44,243 nucleotides of DNA from Bdellovibrionales bacterium RIFOXYC1_FULL_37_79 (GTDB taxonomy: Bacteria; Bdellovibrionota; Bacteriovoracia; Bacteriovoracales; Bacteriovoracaceae): positions 1 through 44,243 of the forward strand of contig MEQB01000030.1 of NCBI GenBank assembly GCA_001770015.1, read 5' to 3'. How positions within the stretch are numbered: position 1 is the first letter of the stretch; every line of letters starts with the position of its first letter. Below the pieces are notes generated by a model. That model did no database searches, had not been told where the DNA came from, and was given only the letters and a program-made list of their open reading frames with translations. This document shows positions 24,148 through 31,923 of this stretch, in pieces. The translations under genes and the position numbers were made by a program.

Positions 24148-24790
24148 GTTGTCCCCCCTTTAAAATGAGTGATCGGGTGGCCAGCGTCTTAACGTCATGT
24201 TCTTGATGGGAGGTAAAAATAATGATTTTTTGCTTGTGGTGACGATTAAGCATCTTGATGGCAAACGTTGCAGTTTCGTGGTCAAAACTGGCCAGTGGTT
24301 CGTCTAAAAGCACCATCTTTGGTTGATGCATGAGTGCCCTAAATAAAAGTAAAATGTTTTTCATTCCAGTGGAGCAAAGATAAAACTTCTTATGGAGGGC
24401 ATTTTTAAATAATTCATTACTTTTCCAGATTTCTATTTCTTCATTTAATAATTGAGTGTTTAAATTATAAAAAGCAGCAAAAAAATAAATATTTTCAAGC
24501 CCAGATAGTTTCGCATAAAATCCAGTGCTTCCAGATGGCATCCAGCCAATCATGTTTCGATATTTTTGGGTGATGATTTCAAGTGGTAGGTTATTCAGTT
24601 TTATACATCCGGAACTGGGAAAGATCAAAGTCGCAAGAATTTTTAGTAGAGTGGTTTTGCCAGAGCCGTTATCACCTTGAATCGAAATAATTTCCTCTTC
24701 CTTAATAGACAGGTTGAGATTATTTAAAATTATCCTCTCTTTGGCATAACTTTTATTTAAATGGTTGATGGTTAAAAAAGAGTCACTCAT
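24140..24790 (-). CDS. ABC transporter ATPase with degenerate signature motif
   Basis: 216 residues. Walker A is GDNGSGKTT (~residue 39-47), Walker B is MVLLDEPL (~156-163) and the switch His is in FTSHQEH. The Q-loop region IGWMPSGS and the LSGLENIYF helix are normal. The signature, usually LSGGQ, reads LCSTGMKNI, so its hydrophobic and Gly core is only partly kept. It pairs with the downstream permease as an export pump for the modified peptide (inference from operon context). It starts 8 bases before the permease gene and 4 bases after the CPBP gene's stop begins (overlap of 4). Confidence 0.85.
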   Translation of the reverse strand: MSDSFLTINHLNKSYAKERIILNNLNLSIKEEEIISIQGDNGSGKTTLLKILATLIFPSSGCIKLNNLPLEIITQKYRNMIGWMPSGSTGFYAKLSGLENIYFFAAFYNLNTQLLNEEIEIWKSNELFKNALHKKFYLCSTGMKNILLLFRALMHQPKMVLLDEPLASFDHETATFAIKMLNRHHKQKIIIFTSHQEHDVKTLATRSLILKGGQLV

Positions 24791-25227
24791 ATATAGTCGT
24801 TGTTAATAAATATAAAATAAATAAAATTATACCAGATATGTAAAATGATCGGTGGTAAAAGGTTATGGAAGCGCTCTCTTAAATAACCCAAAATGATAGA
24901 TGGAAAAAAAACTAGGGTGGCCCACCACGGGGTGTGATAAAAAAAATGCATAACAACAAATAAAATGCTGGTCAATAAATTGGAAAGGGTGATGGATATG
25001 TAATGTTTTTGCATGAAAGGTATTTTAAGCAGTAACCCCTGTAAGATTCCTCGAAATAGACATTCCTCTAAAACGGGGAAAAAAATAATGAGCAAAAAAA
25101 GTGTATGTAAAGAGGGTGGGATGGCACTTTCTTTATGGGAAGAATTAATAAGCGGGCCTAAAAATCCAAAGAATCCGATGAAAAAAAAACCTATGAATAT
25201 TTTGTCTTTAATTAGCCTGGTAATCAT
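24787..25227 (-). CDS. CPBP-family glutamic intramembrane protease
   Basis: 146 residues with four to five membrane segments. The CPBP (Rce1-like) signature is complete: EECLFRG with Glu54-Glu55-x3-Arg59, a conserved His94 in VVMHFF, and HIWYNF (His130, Asn134). These residues activate water for proteolysis inside the membrane. At 146 residues it is small for a typical CPBP and close to the small CPBP sortases (MrtX/MrtJ type) that act on C-terminal sorting signals; the FFPSIILGYLRERF stretch has that look. It is the first gene of the ABC/nucleotidyltransferase operon, so leader processing, self-immunity or sorting of the nearby C25 protease are all possible. Which one cannot be decided from sequence. 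Confidence 0.8.
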   Translation of the reverse strand: MITRLIKDKIFIGFFFIGFFGFLGPLINSSHKESAIPPSLHTLFLLIIFFPVLEECLFRGILQGLLLKIPFMQKHYISITLSNLLTSILFVVMHFFYHTPWWATLVFFPSIILGYLRERFHNLLPPIILHIWYNFIYFIFINNDYI

Positions 25228-25272
25228 AATTATTATGATTAGTATAAGGGATAGTTTTTAAAGAGTCATGCC

Positions 25273-25695
25273 TTAGTTACAAGAGCTAAAGTACCAATAA
25301 TCTTCTGGTAATAAATCCGCCCCCCCGAAATAGCGATAAAGTTTAACACCGTCTTTAAACGGAGTAACTTCGACACTATCTTGTCCCATTATGGAGACTT
25401 CAGAATTATATTTTTCATGACCATTTGACATGATTAACAGTTTTTTTGACCGGTGGTCATATTGAAATCGTGATTTGCCGGTTGCCCTGTCAAGGTATCT
25501 CTCCTCTAGAGACAAATGATCAGAAAACAGACGATCAATGACCGTGCCTTCCAGAATAATCAAAGAATCAAATCCTAAATTGGGATGGACATAGTTAGCC
25601 ACCACTTCCAGAGAACTTCCTTTTTGATCAGAGCAAATCCAGGCGTTTGCTAAATTGGACATAACCATAAGAATTACCAGCATATTTTTTTTCAT
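25273..25695 (-). CDS. Small exported protein of unknown function
   Basis: 140 residues with a signal peptide (MKKNMLVILMVMSNLANA, cleavage after ANA). The mature protein begins WICSDQKG and is beta-rich (LEVVANYV, SLIILEGTV, SRFQYDHRSKKLLIMS), with two cysteines, near the N-terminus and at residue 139, that could form one disulfide. The 25695 start follows AAGGTG. It lies 45 bases after the CPBP operon's upstream end, in the same direction, so it might be co-transcribed or an unrelated single gene. No family recognised. Confidence 0.72.
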   Translation of the reverse strand: MKKNMLVILMVMSNLANAWICSDQKGSSLEVVANYVHPNLGFDSLIILEGTVIDRLFSDHLSLEERYLDRATGKSRFQYDHRSKKLLIMSNGHEKYNSEVSIMGQDSVEVTPFKDGVKLYRYFGGADLLPEDYWYFSSCN

Positions 25696-25903
25696 AATGA
25701 CACCTTGGTTGAGGTGAATTTACCTTAAATTTGAATTTGGTCATATGACTATTTTTTGATTTGGTAATATCTTCAATGTAAACCGGTAAGGAACATTCTG
25801 AAACTTGCGATTTATTGCTAGACTTAATTCAGCACATTAAATAAAATCAAATAGATACATTGGTGGGCGTATTTTTATTGGTTTATCCCAAAAAAGTAGT
25901 TCA

Positions 25904-26830
25904 ATGAATAAAAAATTTCGCAGTTTCATGAATAATCGAAAGTTATGTAAATCTTCTTATGTGGATGATGGCAGACATACCTTATGGGAACTTTATAAGC
26001 GATTTTTAAAGCTGGAAGATGGTTGGAGCCGGGAAGTTATTTATTGGCAAAAATCAGAAATCGGAGATTTTCCAGTACTACTATTTAAAACCAAGAAAAA
26101 AGGGCCAGCCTTATGGGTGCTATCGGGCATTCACGGGGAAGAGCCGGCAGGCCCGAATGCTCTTTATGAAAACGTGCATCTTTTACAATCTTTGAAAAAT
26201 GAAAATATTCCCATGGTGTTCATACCCATGTGCAATCCACTTGGCTATTTTAGAAACTGGCGATATCCCAACGAGTATCGTGATTACCAGAAGGGAACCA
26301 GCGTGGGGGATTCGGAACACTTGCTATTTAATGAGGATTATCATCCAAGAAGAATCATGCCGGCCTGTGATGAAGCTGATCAATTAACCAAGGCCGTGTT
26401 AAAAAATATTAATCCCAGACCGCCAATTTTATCAATGGATTTTCATGAAGATGAAGACTCTAGAGGGAGTAATACCTTTTCGTACATTTATTCTCAGGGA
26501 AAAATGGGGGTTGCTGATCCGATTGCCAAGATGGTGGTGGAAATATTATCGGGTCACGATGTTCTTTTACAAACCAACGGTGTGACTCGTTTTGGAGATA
26601 CCATTGTCGATGGGATTGTGAATGCTTCCAAGGATGGTTCAATTGATGAGCTGCTGGCATCCAATGTAATTTATAAAAATAATAGTATGATTCTTAAACA
26701 TCCTGCTAAAACTGTCATTGTTGTTGAAACACCTTCGGTGGGAGTCCCCCTTGAAAAAAGAGTGATGGCTCATTCAGAAATCATTCATCATCTGGAGATG
26801 TTCTTCCATATGGCCCATGAAGGTTACTAG
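25904..26830 (+). CDS. M14-like / succinylglutamate-desuccinylase-type zinc hydrolase
   Basis: 308 residues. The zinc motif HxxE is in SGIHGEEPAGP (His77, Glu80), a third zinc ligand is in MDFHEDED (His181), and the catalytic Glu is probably Glu275 in VVETPS. The IPMCNPLGYFRNWRYP stretch is typical of the M14 carboxypeptidase/AstE-AspA superfamily, where it helps bind the C-terminal carboxylate. Members cleave peptides or deacylate amino acids; the specificity cannot be told by eye. No signal peptide, so cytoplasmic. The ATG at 25904 has only a weak upstream site; Met9 is an alternative start. Monocistronic. Confidence 0.82.
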   Translation: MNKKFRSFMNNRKLCKSSYVDDGRHTLWELYKRFLKLEDGWSREVIYWQKSEIGDFPVLLFKTKKKGPALWVLSGIHGEEPAGPNALYENVHLLQSLKNENIPMVFIPMCNPLGYFRNWRYPNEYRDYQKGTSVGDSEHLLFNEDYHPRRIMPACDEADQLTKAVLKNINPRPPILSMDFHEDEDSRGSNTFSYIYSQGKMGVADPIAKMVVEILSGHDVLLQTNGVTRFGDTIVDGIVNASKDGSIDELLASNVIYKNNSMILKHPAKTVIVVETPSVGVPLEKRVMAHSEIIHHLEMFFHMAHEGY

Positions 26831-27067
26831 AGTTAATCCGGCGTAACATATTGAAATGACAGGACAGGGAAGGAGTGATTGATGTATATGTTACAAAATA
26901 ATTGCTTTGTCAAATTGAATATAGATTGAAAACCAAAACAAATAAAAAAAAGTATCTATTTACAACATTGATATTAAACGATAAAAATAATTAATTTTTA
27001 AAATTGAAATAATCTTTATATTTAATAATAAAGAATATGAATGAATAAGTTTTCAAGGAGACTGATT

Positions 27068-27277
27068 ATGAAAATTTCTGTTTATCTTTTAGCACTTTTA
27101 ATGTTAGTTTTTGTTTCTTGTAAAGATTCTTCACAAAATGCTGAGCAAGCAGCTCCTGCTGAACAAGCAGTTGAAGCAGCTCCAGTTGATGCAGCTCCTG
27201 CTGATGCAGCCCCTGCTGATGCAGCTCCTGCCGATCAAGCAGCTCCAGCTGAAGAAGAAAAAGCTTCTGGAAACTAA
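27068..27277 (+). CDS. Small Ala/Pro/Asp-rich lipoprotein
   Basis: 69 residues. The ATG at 27068 is chosen because AAGGAG stands 7 bases upstream; an earlier in-frame ATG at 27041 would bury the signal peptide. The sequence MKISVYLLALLMLVFVSC ends in a lipobox-like Cys (position 18). After it come three AAPAD units and a Gln/Glu-rich linker, ending EEEKASGN. The Pro/Ala spacing predicts an extended, disordered tether, as in lipoproteins that reach through the periplasm. A terminator follows, so it is its own transcription unit. Confidence 0.82.
   Translation: MKISVYLLALLMLVFVSCKDSSQNAEQAAPAEQAVEAAPVDAAPADAAPADAAPADQAAPAEEEKASGN
27188..27232 (+). repeat. Three 15-bp tandem repeats encoding AAPAD
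   Basis: GATGCAGCTCCTGCT at 27188-27202 is followed by near-identical copies at 27203-27217 and 27218-27232. They encode the DAAPA units of the Ala/Pro lipoprotein and are prone to copy-number change by slippage. Confidence 0.8.
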
Positions 27278-27302
27278 TAATTAATTTTAATTAGTAAACA
27301 AG

Positions 27303-27335
27303 AAAAGGGCGTTCGATTTGAATGCCCTTTTTTTT
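27303..27335 (+). terminator. Rho-independent terminator of the Ala/Pro lipoprotein gene
   Basis: GGGCGTTC and GAATGCCC pair (one G-U) around GATTT, with AAAA before and a run of T after, 26 bases past the stop. The convergent ABC permease gene ends within this T-run region (27334), so the site may also act on it in reverse. Confidence 0.88.
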
Positions 27336-28425
27336 ATGCCAGGGTATTTCGGAAACGCCTTACGCTTATGAATAAAATGATCGTTGCTAAAAGAAGCAAT
27401 ATCCCCGTGTATTCCATGACAAATAGCCATGGCCCATCTTTGAGTAATATATTTCTGGCCAGTCGAACAAAAAAAGTTAACGGATTTAAATAGGCAAATA
27501 CTTTTAAAAATAAAGGCATGTTTTCTATAGGGAACATGATACCCGCAAGCATTTGAGCTGGAAAAAGAAAAATAAAACTGCCCAGCATGGCCTGCTGTTG
27601 ACTGTTGGCGAAGGTTGAAATGAGCATCCCGATGCAGACTGTGCAAAAAACAAAAGAAGCTGCGGCCAGACCGAGGGCAAGTAGTGAGCCTCTGATCGGT
27701 AAATCAAAAATAATAATCCCAGCGGCTAGAATTATTGGGATATTGGAAAGTCCAAGGAGAAAAAAAGGAATGGTTTTTCCGACAATGATTTCCCATCTCT
27801 TGACGGGGGAGGAAATGAGCATTTCAAAAGTTCCCATTTCTTTTTCTTTGGCAATACTCATGCTGGTTAAAATGATGGAGAGGATGCATACAATCATACA
27901 CATGACTCCCGGAACCATGAACAGTGCACTTCGCATGGCTGGGTTATAGAGAATACGAATATCAAATTTGATAAGTGGCTTTTGTTTTTCCTGCACCAGC
28001 GAATAAGTGATGGCCTCGATATAGCGTTCAATACTTCTTGCCTTGACGACGTTGCTGGCATCGATTAATAGTTGTGCCACACTTTCGGATCGATTGACTG
28101 CACGGGAAAAACCTTTGGGAGGGGCAAGTAAAATAGCATCGGCTCGGCCTGCTTGGATGATATCAAATGCATTAAGTTCATTAACAGTTTCTTTTATTGG
28201 AATAAAATTTCCACTGCTCAAGGCATGGTCATAGATGTTTCTTATTTCGTAGTCACGATTGCTTGCCACTACTCCCAGTCGAATATTTTTAACCTCAGTT
28301 GATATGGCCACACCGAACACCACCAGTTGAATGATGGGCATGGCAAATATTAGCATGCGCATTCGTGGATCACGCAAGGCCTGCAAGAATTCTTTTTTTA
28401 TAAAACTTTTGATGGTTATATTCAC
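27334..28425 (-). CDS. ABC-2 permease, YbhR-like
   Basis: 363 residues: one N-terminal membrane helix (MRMLIFAMPIIQLVVFGVAIS), a large periplasmic domain (~45-165), then five helices from VPGVMCMIVCILSIILTSMS to the C-terminal GILLLLATIILFISVRR. The MIVCILSIILTSMSIAKEKEMGTFEMLISSPV segment and GIMFPIENMP loop are typical of the YhhJ/YbhS/YbhR branch of drug and lipid exporters. It is the last gene of the TetR-TolC-HlyD-ABC operon and overlaps the preceding permease by 4 bases. Both permeases should form a heterodimeric channel. Confidence 0.88.
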   Translation of the reverse strand: MNITIKSFIKKEFLQALRDPRMRMLIFAMPIIQLVVFGVAISTEVKNIRLGVVASNRDYEIRNIYDHALSSGNFIPIKETVNELNAFDIIQAGRADAILLAPPKGFSRAVNRSESVAQLLIDASNVVKARSIERYIEAITYSLVQEKQKPLIKFDIRILYNPAMRSALFMVPGVMCMIVCILSIILTSMSIAKEKEMGTFEMLISSPVKRWEIIVGKTIPFFLLGLSNIPIILAAGIIIFDLPIRGSLLALGLAAASFVFCTVCIGMLISTFANSQQQAMLGSFIFLFPAQMLAGIMFPIENMPLFLKVFAYLNPLTFFVRLARNILLKDGPWLFVMEYTGILLLLATIILFISVRRFRNTLA

Positions 28426-29537
28426 GGTTCAAGATCCTTTTTAAAAATCAAGGAGGCAAGGCCTATGAATGCAATGTTTATAATAATAAGTCCGATAAAA
28501 GAAGGGATCAGATCAAGAATAGATGTACCTTTAAGAAAGAGTGATCGGTTGATTACCATAAACCAGCGTGCCGGAAAAATCATGGTTAAATAATGAAAAA
28601 AAGTGGGCATATTTTCGATTGGAAAAATAAAGCCGGAAAGGAGGAAGGAGGGAAGTAAGCCGGAAGTCATCGCAAATTGCATGGCCATAAGTTGTTTGCG
28701 ACAAACGATGGAGATTAAAAGTCCCTGGCCAAGATAGGCCGTAATGAAAAGAAGGCACCCGAGAAGAAAGGTAAAATGGCTTCCATGAAAAGGAAGATTA
28801 TAAATCAGGCGTGCATTAAGATAAATGAAGATAACCGTGGTTATCCCAATAAGGATATAGGGAGCGAGTTTGCCGATGATAATTTCAAAAGGAGAGGCGG
28901 GTGTGGTTAGTAGTAATTCCATTGAACCATTTTCCCATTCTCTGGCGACCGTTAAGGCCGTTAGAAGAATTGAAACAATTGATAATACCACCACGGTTAG
29001 TCCTGGCACCGTGAATTTGGAGCTTTCGAGCTGGTGATTAAATAGAAAACGGGTCTCTAATTTAATAGGCGTCAGGGTTTGATTGGCCAGACGGCGATTA
29101 ACCAGTGATTCAAGTCCAGACATATAACTTAAAAGGGAACTGACAATGGTATTATCTGCCCCATCAAATAAAAACTGAACTGAAGTCGAAACCCCGATGG
29201 AGGAATTTTTTTGTAATCCTGACTTTATGATCATGATGGCACGGGCATTTTCGCTGGAAATAATTTCACTGAGGTCATTTTTTTTATAGTCATAAAAAGG
29301 TTTGAATGTTCCAGAATATTCAAGAGTGGATTTTAGACTTCTTGATAAACTGGTGTGATCTTCATCGCGAATGGCAAGGGGCATGTCTCTCACATCAAAA
29401 TCCACCGCCAGGCCAAAAACTGTGACAAGTATGAAAGGGATTCCCAGGGCAAAAATAAGCGTAAAAGGGTCACGCAAAATGTGGGCAACTTCTTTTTTTC
29501 CGATAGCGTAAACTCTTTGAAGATCAAAATTATTCAT
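28422..29537 (-). CDS. ABC-2 permease, YbhS-like
   Basis: 371 residues with the same plan as the downstream permease: helix 1 (FTLIFALGIPFILVTVFGLAV), periplasmic domain with beta-rich sequence, then VPGLTVVVLSIVSILLTALTVAREWENGSMELLLTTPA and the GFIFPIENMPTFFHY loop. The two permeases are diverged paralogues, as in YbhS/YbhR. Gene ends overlap the neighbours by 4 bases on both sides (28422-28425 and 29534-29537), so the group is translationally coupled. Confidence 0.88.
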   Translation of the reverse strand: MNNFDLQRVYAIGKKEVAHILRDPFTLIFALGIPFILVTVFGLAVDFDVRDMPLAIRDEDHTSLSRSLKSTLEYSGTFKPFYDYKKNDLSEIISSENARAIMIIKSGLQKNSSIGVSTSVQFLFDGADNTIVSSLLSYMSGLESLVNRRLANQTLTPIKLETRFLFNHQLESSKFTVPGLTVVVLSIVSILLTALTVAREWENGSMELLLTTPASPFEIIIGKLAPYILIGITTVIFIYLNARLIYNLPFHGSHFTFLLGCLLFITAYLGQGLLISIVCRKQLMAMQFAMTSGLLPSFLLSGFIFPIENMPTFFHYLTMIFPARWFMVINRSLFLKGTSILDLIPSFIGLIIINIAFIGLASLIFKKDLEP

Positions 29538-30463
29538 CGGTTTTGTCCCTCGACGAGTTCAATAAATACGTCTTCAAAAGATGGGTTGATATTTTCAACT
29601 TCAAAATCTTTTTTTAGTTCATGATCTAGTAATTTAAATCGTTCCCAGTTATGAATAAATGCGTGAAAACGTAGTCCATAAGCTTTTAAGTCAAAGATGT
29701 CACTCAAGGTTGACCATTTATCAGCTAGAACTTGAGTAAGGTTGGCATCTTTTGGTTTTAATTCAAAAATTCCATACGGAAAAATTTTTTGTTTGAGATT
29801 TTTGGGGGTGTCTAGCGCAATAATTTCTCCGGCCCTCATGAGTGCAATTCTTTCGCATTTTTCCGCCTCATCCATGTAATGAGTGGTTACCAGAATGGTC
29901 TTACCCTCTTTGGCAAAATGATGAATGAGTTGCCAGAATTTTTCTCTGGCCAGGGGGGATACCCCAGCGGTTGGCTCATCAAGAAAGATGATGGCGGGGT
30001 CATGCATGGCGGAGGCTGCCAGAGAGACTTGTTGTTTTACTCCGCTTGGTAGTTCCTTGACCAGGGTTTTTTGGGATTGGTTAAAAGAAATCATATTGAG
30101 AATTTTTTCGGATCTTTCTTTAAATTGTTTATGATTGAGCTTGCGCAGACCTGCGATTAATTGCAAGTTTTCAGCCACGGTCAGATCGTCGTAGATCGTG
30201 AGCTTTTGAGACATATAACCGACTTGTCTTTTAATAGCTTCGCTAGTTTGCTTTGATGATTCAACACCGGCTATGTTTAGTCTTCCCGAGGTGGGAATAA
30301 TAATTCCAAGCAAGGCTCTGATAGTGGTTGTCTTTCCGGCACCATTGGCCCCCAGAAGACCGAAGATTTCTCCTTTTCTTACATCAAAGCTAATGTTGTT
30401 GACTGCAAAAAAATCTCCGAATTGAATGACCAGGTTGTTAACCATGATGCTTAGATCAGGCAT
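29534..30463 (-). CDS. ABC ATPase, second half of a split YbhF-type pair
   Basis: 309 residues: Walker A GANGAGKTT, Q-loop VGYMSQK, signature LPSGVKQQVSLA (an altered LSGGQ), Walker B IIFLDEPTAGV, H-loop VTTHYMDEAEKCERIALM. A ~90-residue C-terminal extension (PYGIFELKPKDANL onward) is typical of drug-exporter ATPases (DrrA-like). It overlaps the next ATPase gene by 8 bases. In E. coli the equivalent YbhF carries both nucleotide-binding domains in one chain; here they are two genes. Confidence 0.88.
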   Translation of the reverse strand: MPDLSIMVNNLVIQFGDFFAVNNISFDVRKGEIFGLLGANGAGKTTTIRALLGIIIPTSGRLNIAGVESSKQTSEAIKRQVGYMSQKLTIYDDLTVAENLQLIAGLRKLNHKQFKERSEKILNMISFNQSQKTLVKELPSGVKQQVSLAASAMHDPAIIFLDEPTAGVSPLAREKFWQLIHHFAKEGKTILVTTHYMDEAEKCERIALMRAGEIIALDTPKNLKQKIFPYGIFELKPKDANLTQVLADKWSTLSDIFDLKAYGLRFHAFIHNWERFKLLDHELKKDFEVENINPSFEDVFIELVEGQNR

Positions 30464-31199
30464 GTAGTGCTCCTGGTCTGGTTAGTTTTATGAACAGATC
30501 ACTAACTGTTGCAACATGGTGAGCTTTAAGCAGATCTTTGGGAGATCCCGATACAATGAGTTTGCCGTCTTGGATGAGGTGGGCCTTCATACAGCGTTCG
30601 GCTTCATCCATATAGGCTGTCGATATCAATATGGTGATATTTTTATCTAGGATGCCGTAGAGCAATTCCCAAAATTCACGTCGGCTGATGGGATCAACTC
30701 CGTTAGTCGGCTCATCAAGGATAAGTATTTTGGGCATGCCGAGCAAAGCACACATAAGGCCTAATTTTTTATACATACCCCCAGAAAGTTTTTTGGCCGG
30801 ACGACTTTGAAATGGTTTCAAACGGGTCATCACCAGCAGTTGTTCAGTTTTGGTAACGTATTCGTCTTCACTTAATTTGTAGAGAGCACTAAAAAAGCGT
30901 AAATGCTCTTCAATGGAAAGATCCGGGTAAAGACTTTGTCTCTCCGGCATGTAAGCAATATGTTTTTTTATATTTTTGCGTTCAATGATTTCATTACCAT
31001 TAATAAAGTTGATACTTCCACTTTCAGGGGATAATAATCCTGTGATCATGCGAAACAGGGTTGTTTTACCTGCACCTTCAGGTCCTATAATTCCATGCAT
31101 ATGACCCGGTTCAAAGGTAATATTGATACTATCAAGTGCAATTTTTTCCTTGAATGTTTTTTTTAAATTGGAAATATCGATCTTGTAGGATTCATTCAT
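30456..31199 (-). CDS. ABC ATPase, first half of a split YbhF-type pair
   Basis: 247 residues: Walker A GPEGAGKTT, Q-loop IAYMPERQ, canonical signature LSGGMYKKLGLMCAL, Walker B ILILDEPTNGVDP and H-loop STAYMDEAERC, where the usual His is replaced by Ala-Tyr (STAY versus TTHY in its partner). The H-loop loss suggests an asymmetric ATPase pair with one degenerate site, a common feature of heterodimeric exporters. It begins one base downstream of the HlyD stop region and overlaps the second ATPase by 8 bases. Confidence 0.87.
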   Translation of the reverse strand: MNESYKIDISNLKKTFKEKIALDSINITFEPGHMHGIIGPEGAGKTTLFRMITGLLSPESGSINFINGNEIIERKNIKKHIAYMPERQSLYPDLSIEEHLRFFSALYKLSEDEYVTKTEQLLVMTRLKPFQSRPAKKLSGGMYKKLGLMCALLGMPKILILDEPTNGVDPISRREFWELLYGILDKNITILISTAYMDEAERCMKAHLIQDGKLIVSGSPKDLLKAHHVATVSDLFIKLTRPGALHA

Positions 31200-31200
31200 A

Positions 31201-31923
31201 TTAATTTAAGTTGACTTCAATGCTCATACCGGGTTTAAGCAACAAGGATTCATTTTTCAAATTGATTTTTATCATATGTACCAGTCTGGTTCTTTCGTCC
31301 TTGGTTTGAACGTTTTTGGGTGTAAATTCCGCTTCTTGGTTTATAAATGCAATATTGCCAGTGATTTTTTTGGTGGGGGTATGATCAACTATGATTTCAA
31401 CCTCCATACCTGGTTTGAGAGATAAAAGCTTGGAACCTTCTACATAAATATTGGCATAAACATTTTTCAGATCGGCGACAGTTATAAGTTTTGTTCCTGG
31501 AGTGACATATTCTCCTATTTCTTTGTTAATATGTAAGACAAAACCATCAATGGGAGAGACAATGATACACCAATCCCATTTCATTTTGGCCTCGTTAAAT
31601 TTATGGGTGAGATGTTCATAGTCCTCTTTGGCCAAAACTCCTTGCCTAAAAAGACCATCTCCGCGTTTGTAATCTCTTTCAATTTGGTCAAAAGCGAGCT
31701 TGGTGTCTTCGCAAGAAAGCCGGATAAGTTCGTCATTTGCTTTTACTTCCATGCCTTCCTGGATTTGAATGCTGCTGATGGTGGAAACTAAACGTGCCGA
31801 TAGATCAATTTTAGTTGCTTCGACGGTGGCCACATAGTGGAAGTTTGTAGTAACCCAGTATTTATAGGTGATAATTCCAGCGAGGATAACAACCACAGGA
31901 ATAATAATGAGTCTTAGTTTCAT
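31201..31923 (-). CDS. HlyD-type membrane-fusion (periplasmic adaptor) protein
   Basis: 240 residues. The start at 31923 is taken because it shares ATGA with the TolC stop and has AAGGA upstream; a longer frame reaches 32007. The N-terminal membrane anchor (MKLRLIIIPVVVILAGIITYKYW) is followed by a lipoyl-like half (VEATKIDLSARLVSTISSIQIQEGMEVKANDELIRL), a short helical hairpin, the second lipoyl half (VSPIDGFVLHINKEIGEYVTPGTKLITVADL) and a beta-barrel domain. The hairpin is much shorter than in YbhG. It links the ABC pump to the TolC channel. Confidence 0.88.
   Translation of the reverse strand: MKLRLIIIPVVVILAGIITYKYWVTTNFHYVATVEATKIDLSARLVSTISSIQIQEGMEVKANDELIRLSCEDTKLAFDQIERDYKRGDGLFRQGVLAKEDYEHLTHKFNEAKMKWDWCIIVSPIDGFVLHINKEIGEYVTPGTKLITVADLKNVYANIYVEGSKLLSLKPGMEVEIIVDHTPTKKITGNIAFINQEAEFTPKNVQTKDERTRLVHMIKINLKNESLLLKPGMSIEVNLN

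Noticed and set aside
19606-25227. Classical lasso peptide cluster
   Set aside because: Kinase, PqqD and nucleotidyltransferase fit, but no asparagine-synthetase-like cyclase or transglutaminase-like protease is encoded, and a radical SAM enzyme is present instead.
26882-26929. 15-codon frame after a strong GGAAGGAG
   Set aside because: Too short to support as a gene; it could be a leader peptide but nothing downstream shows attenuator structure.
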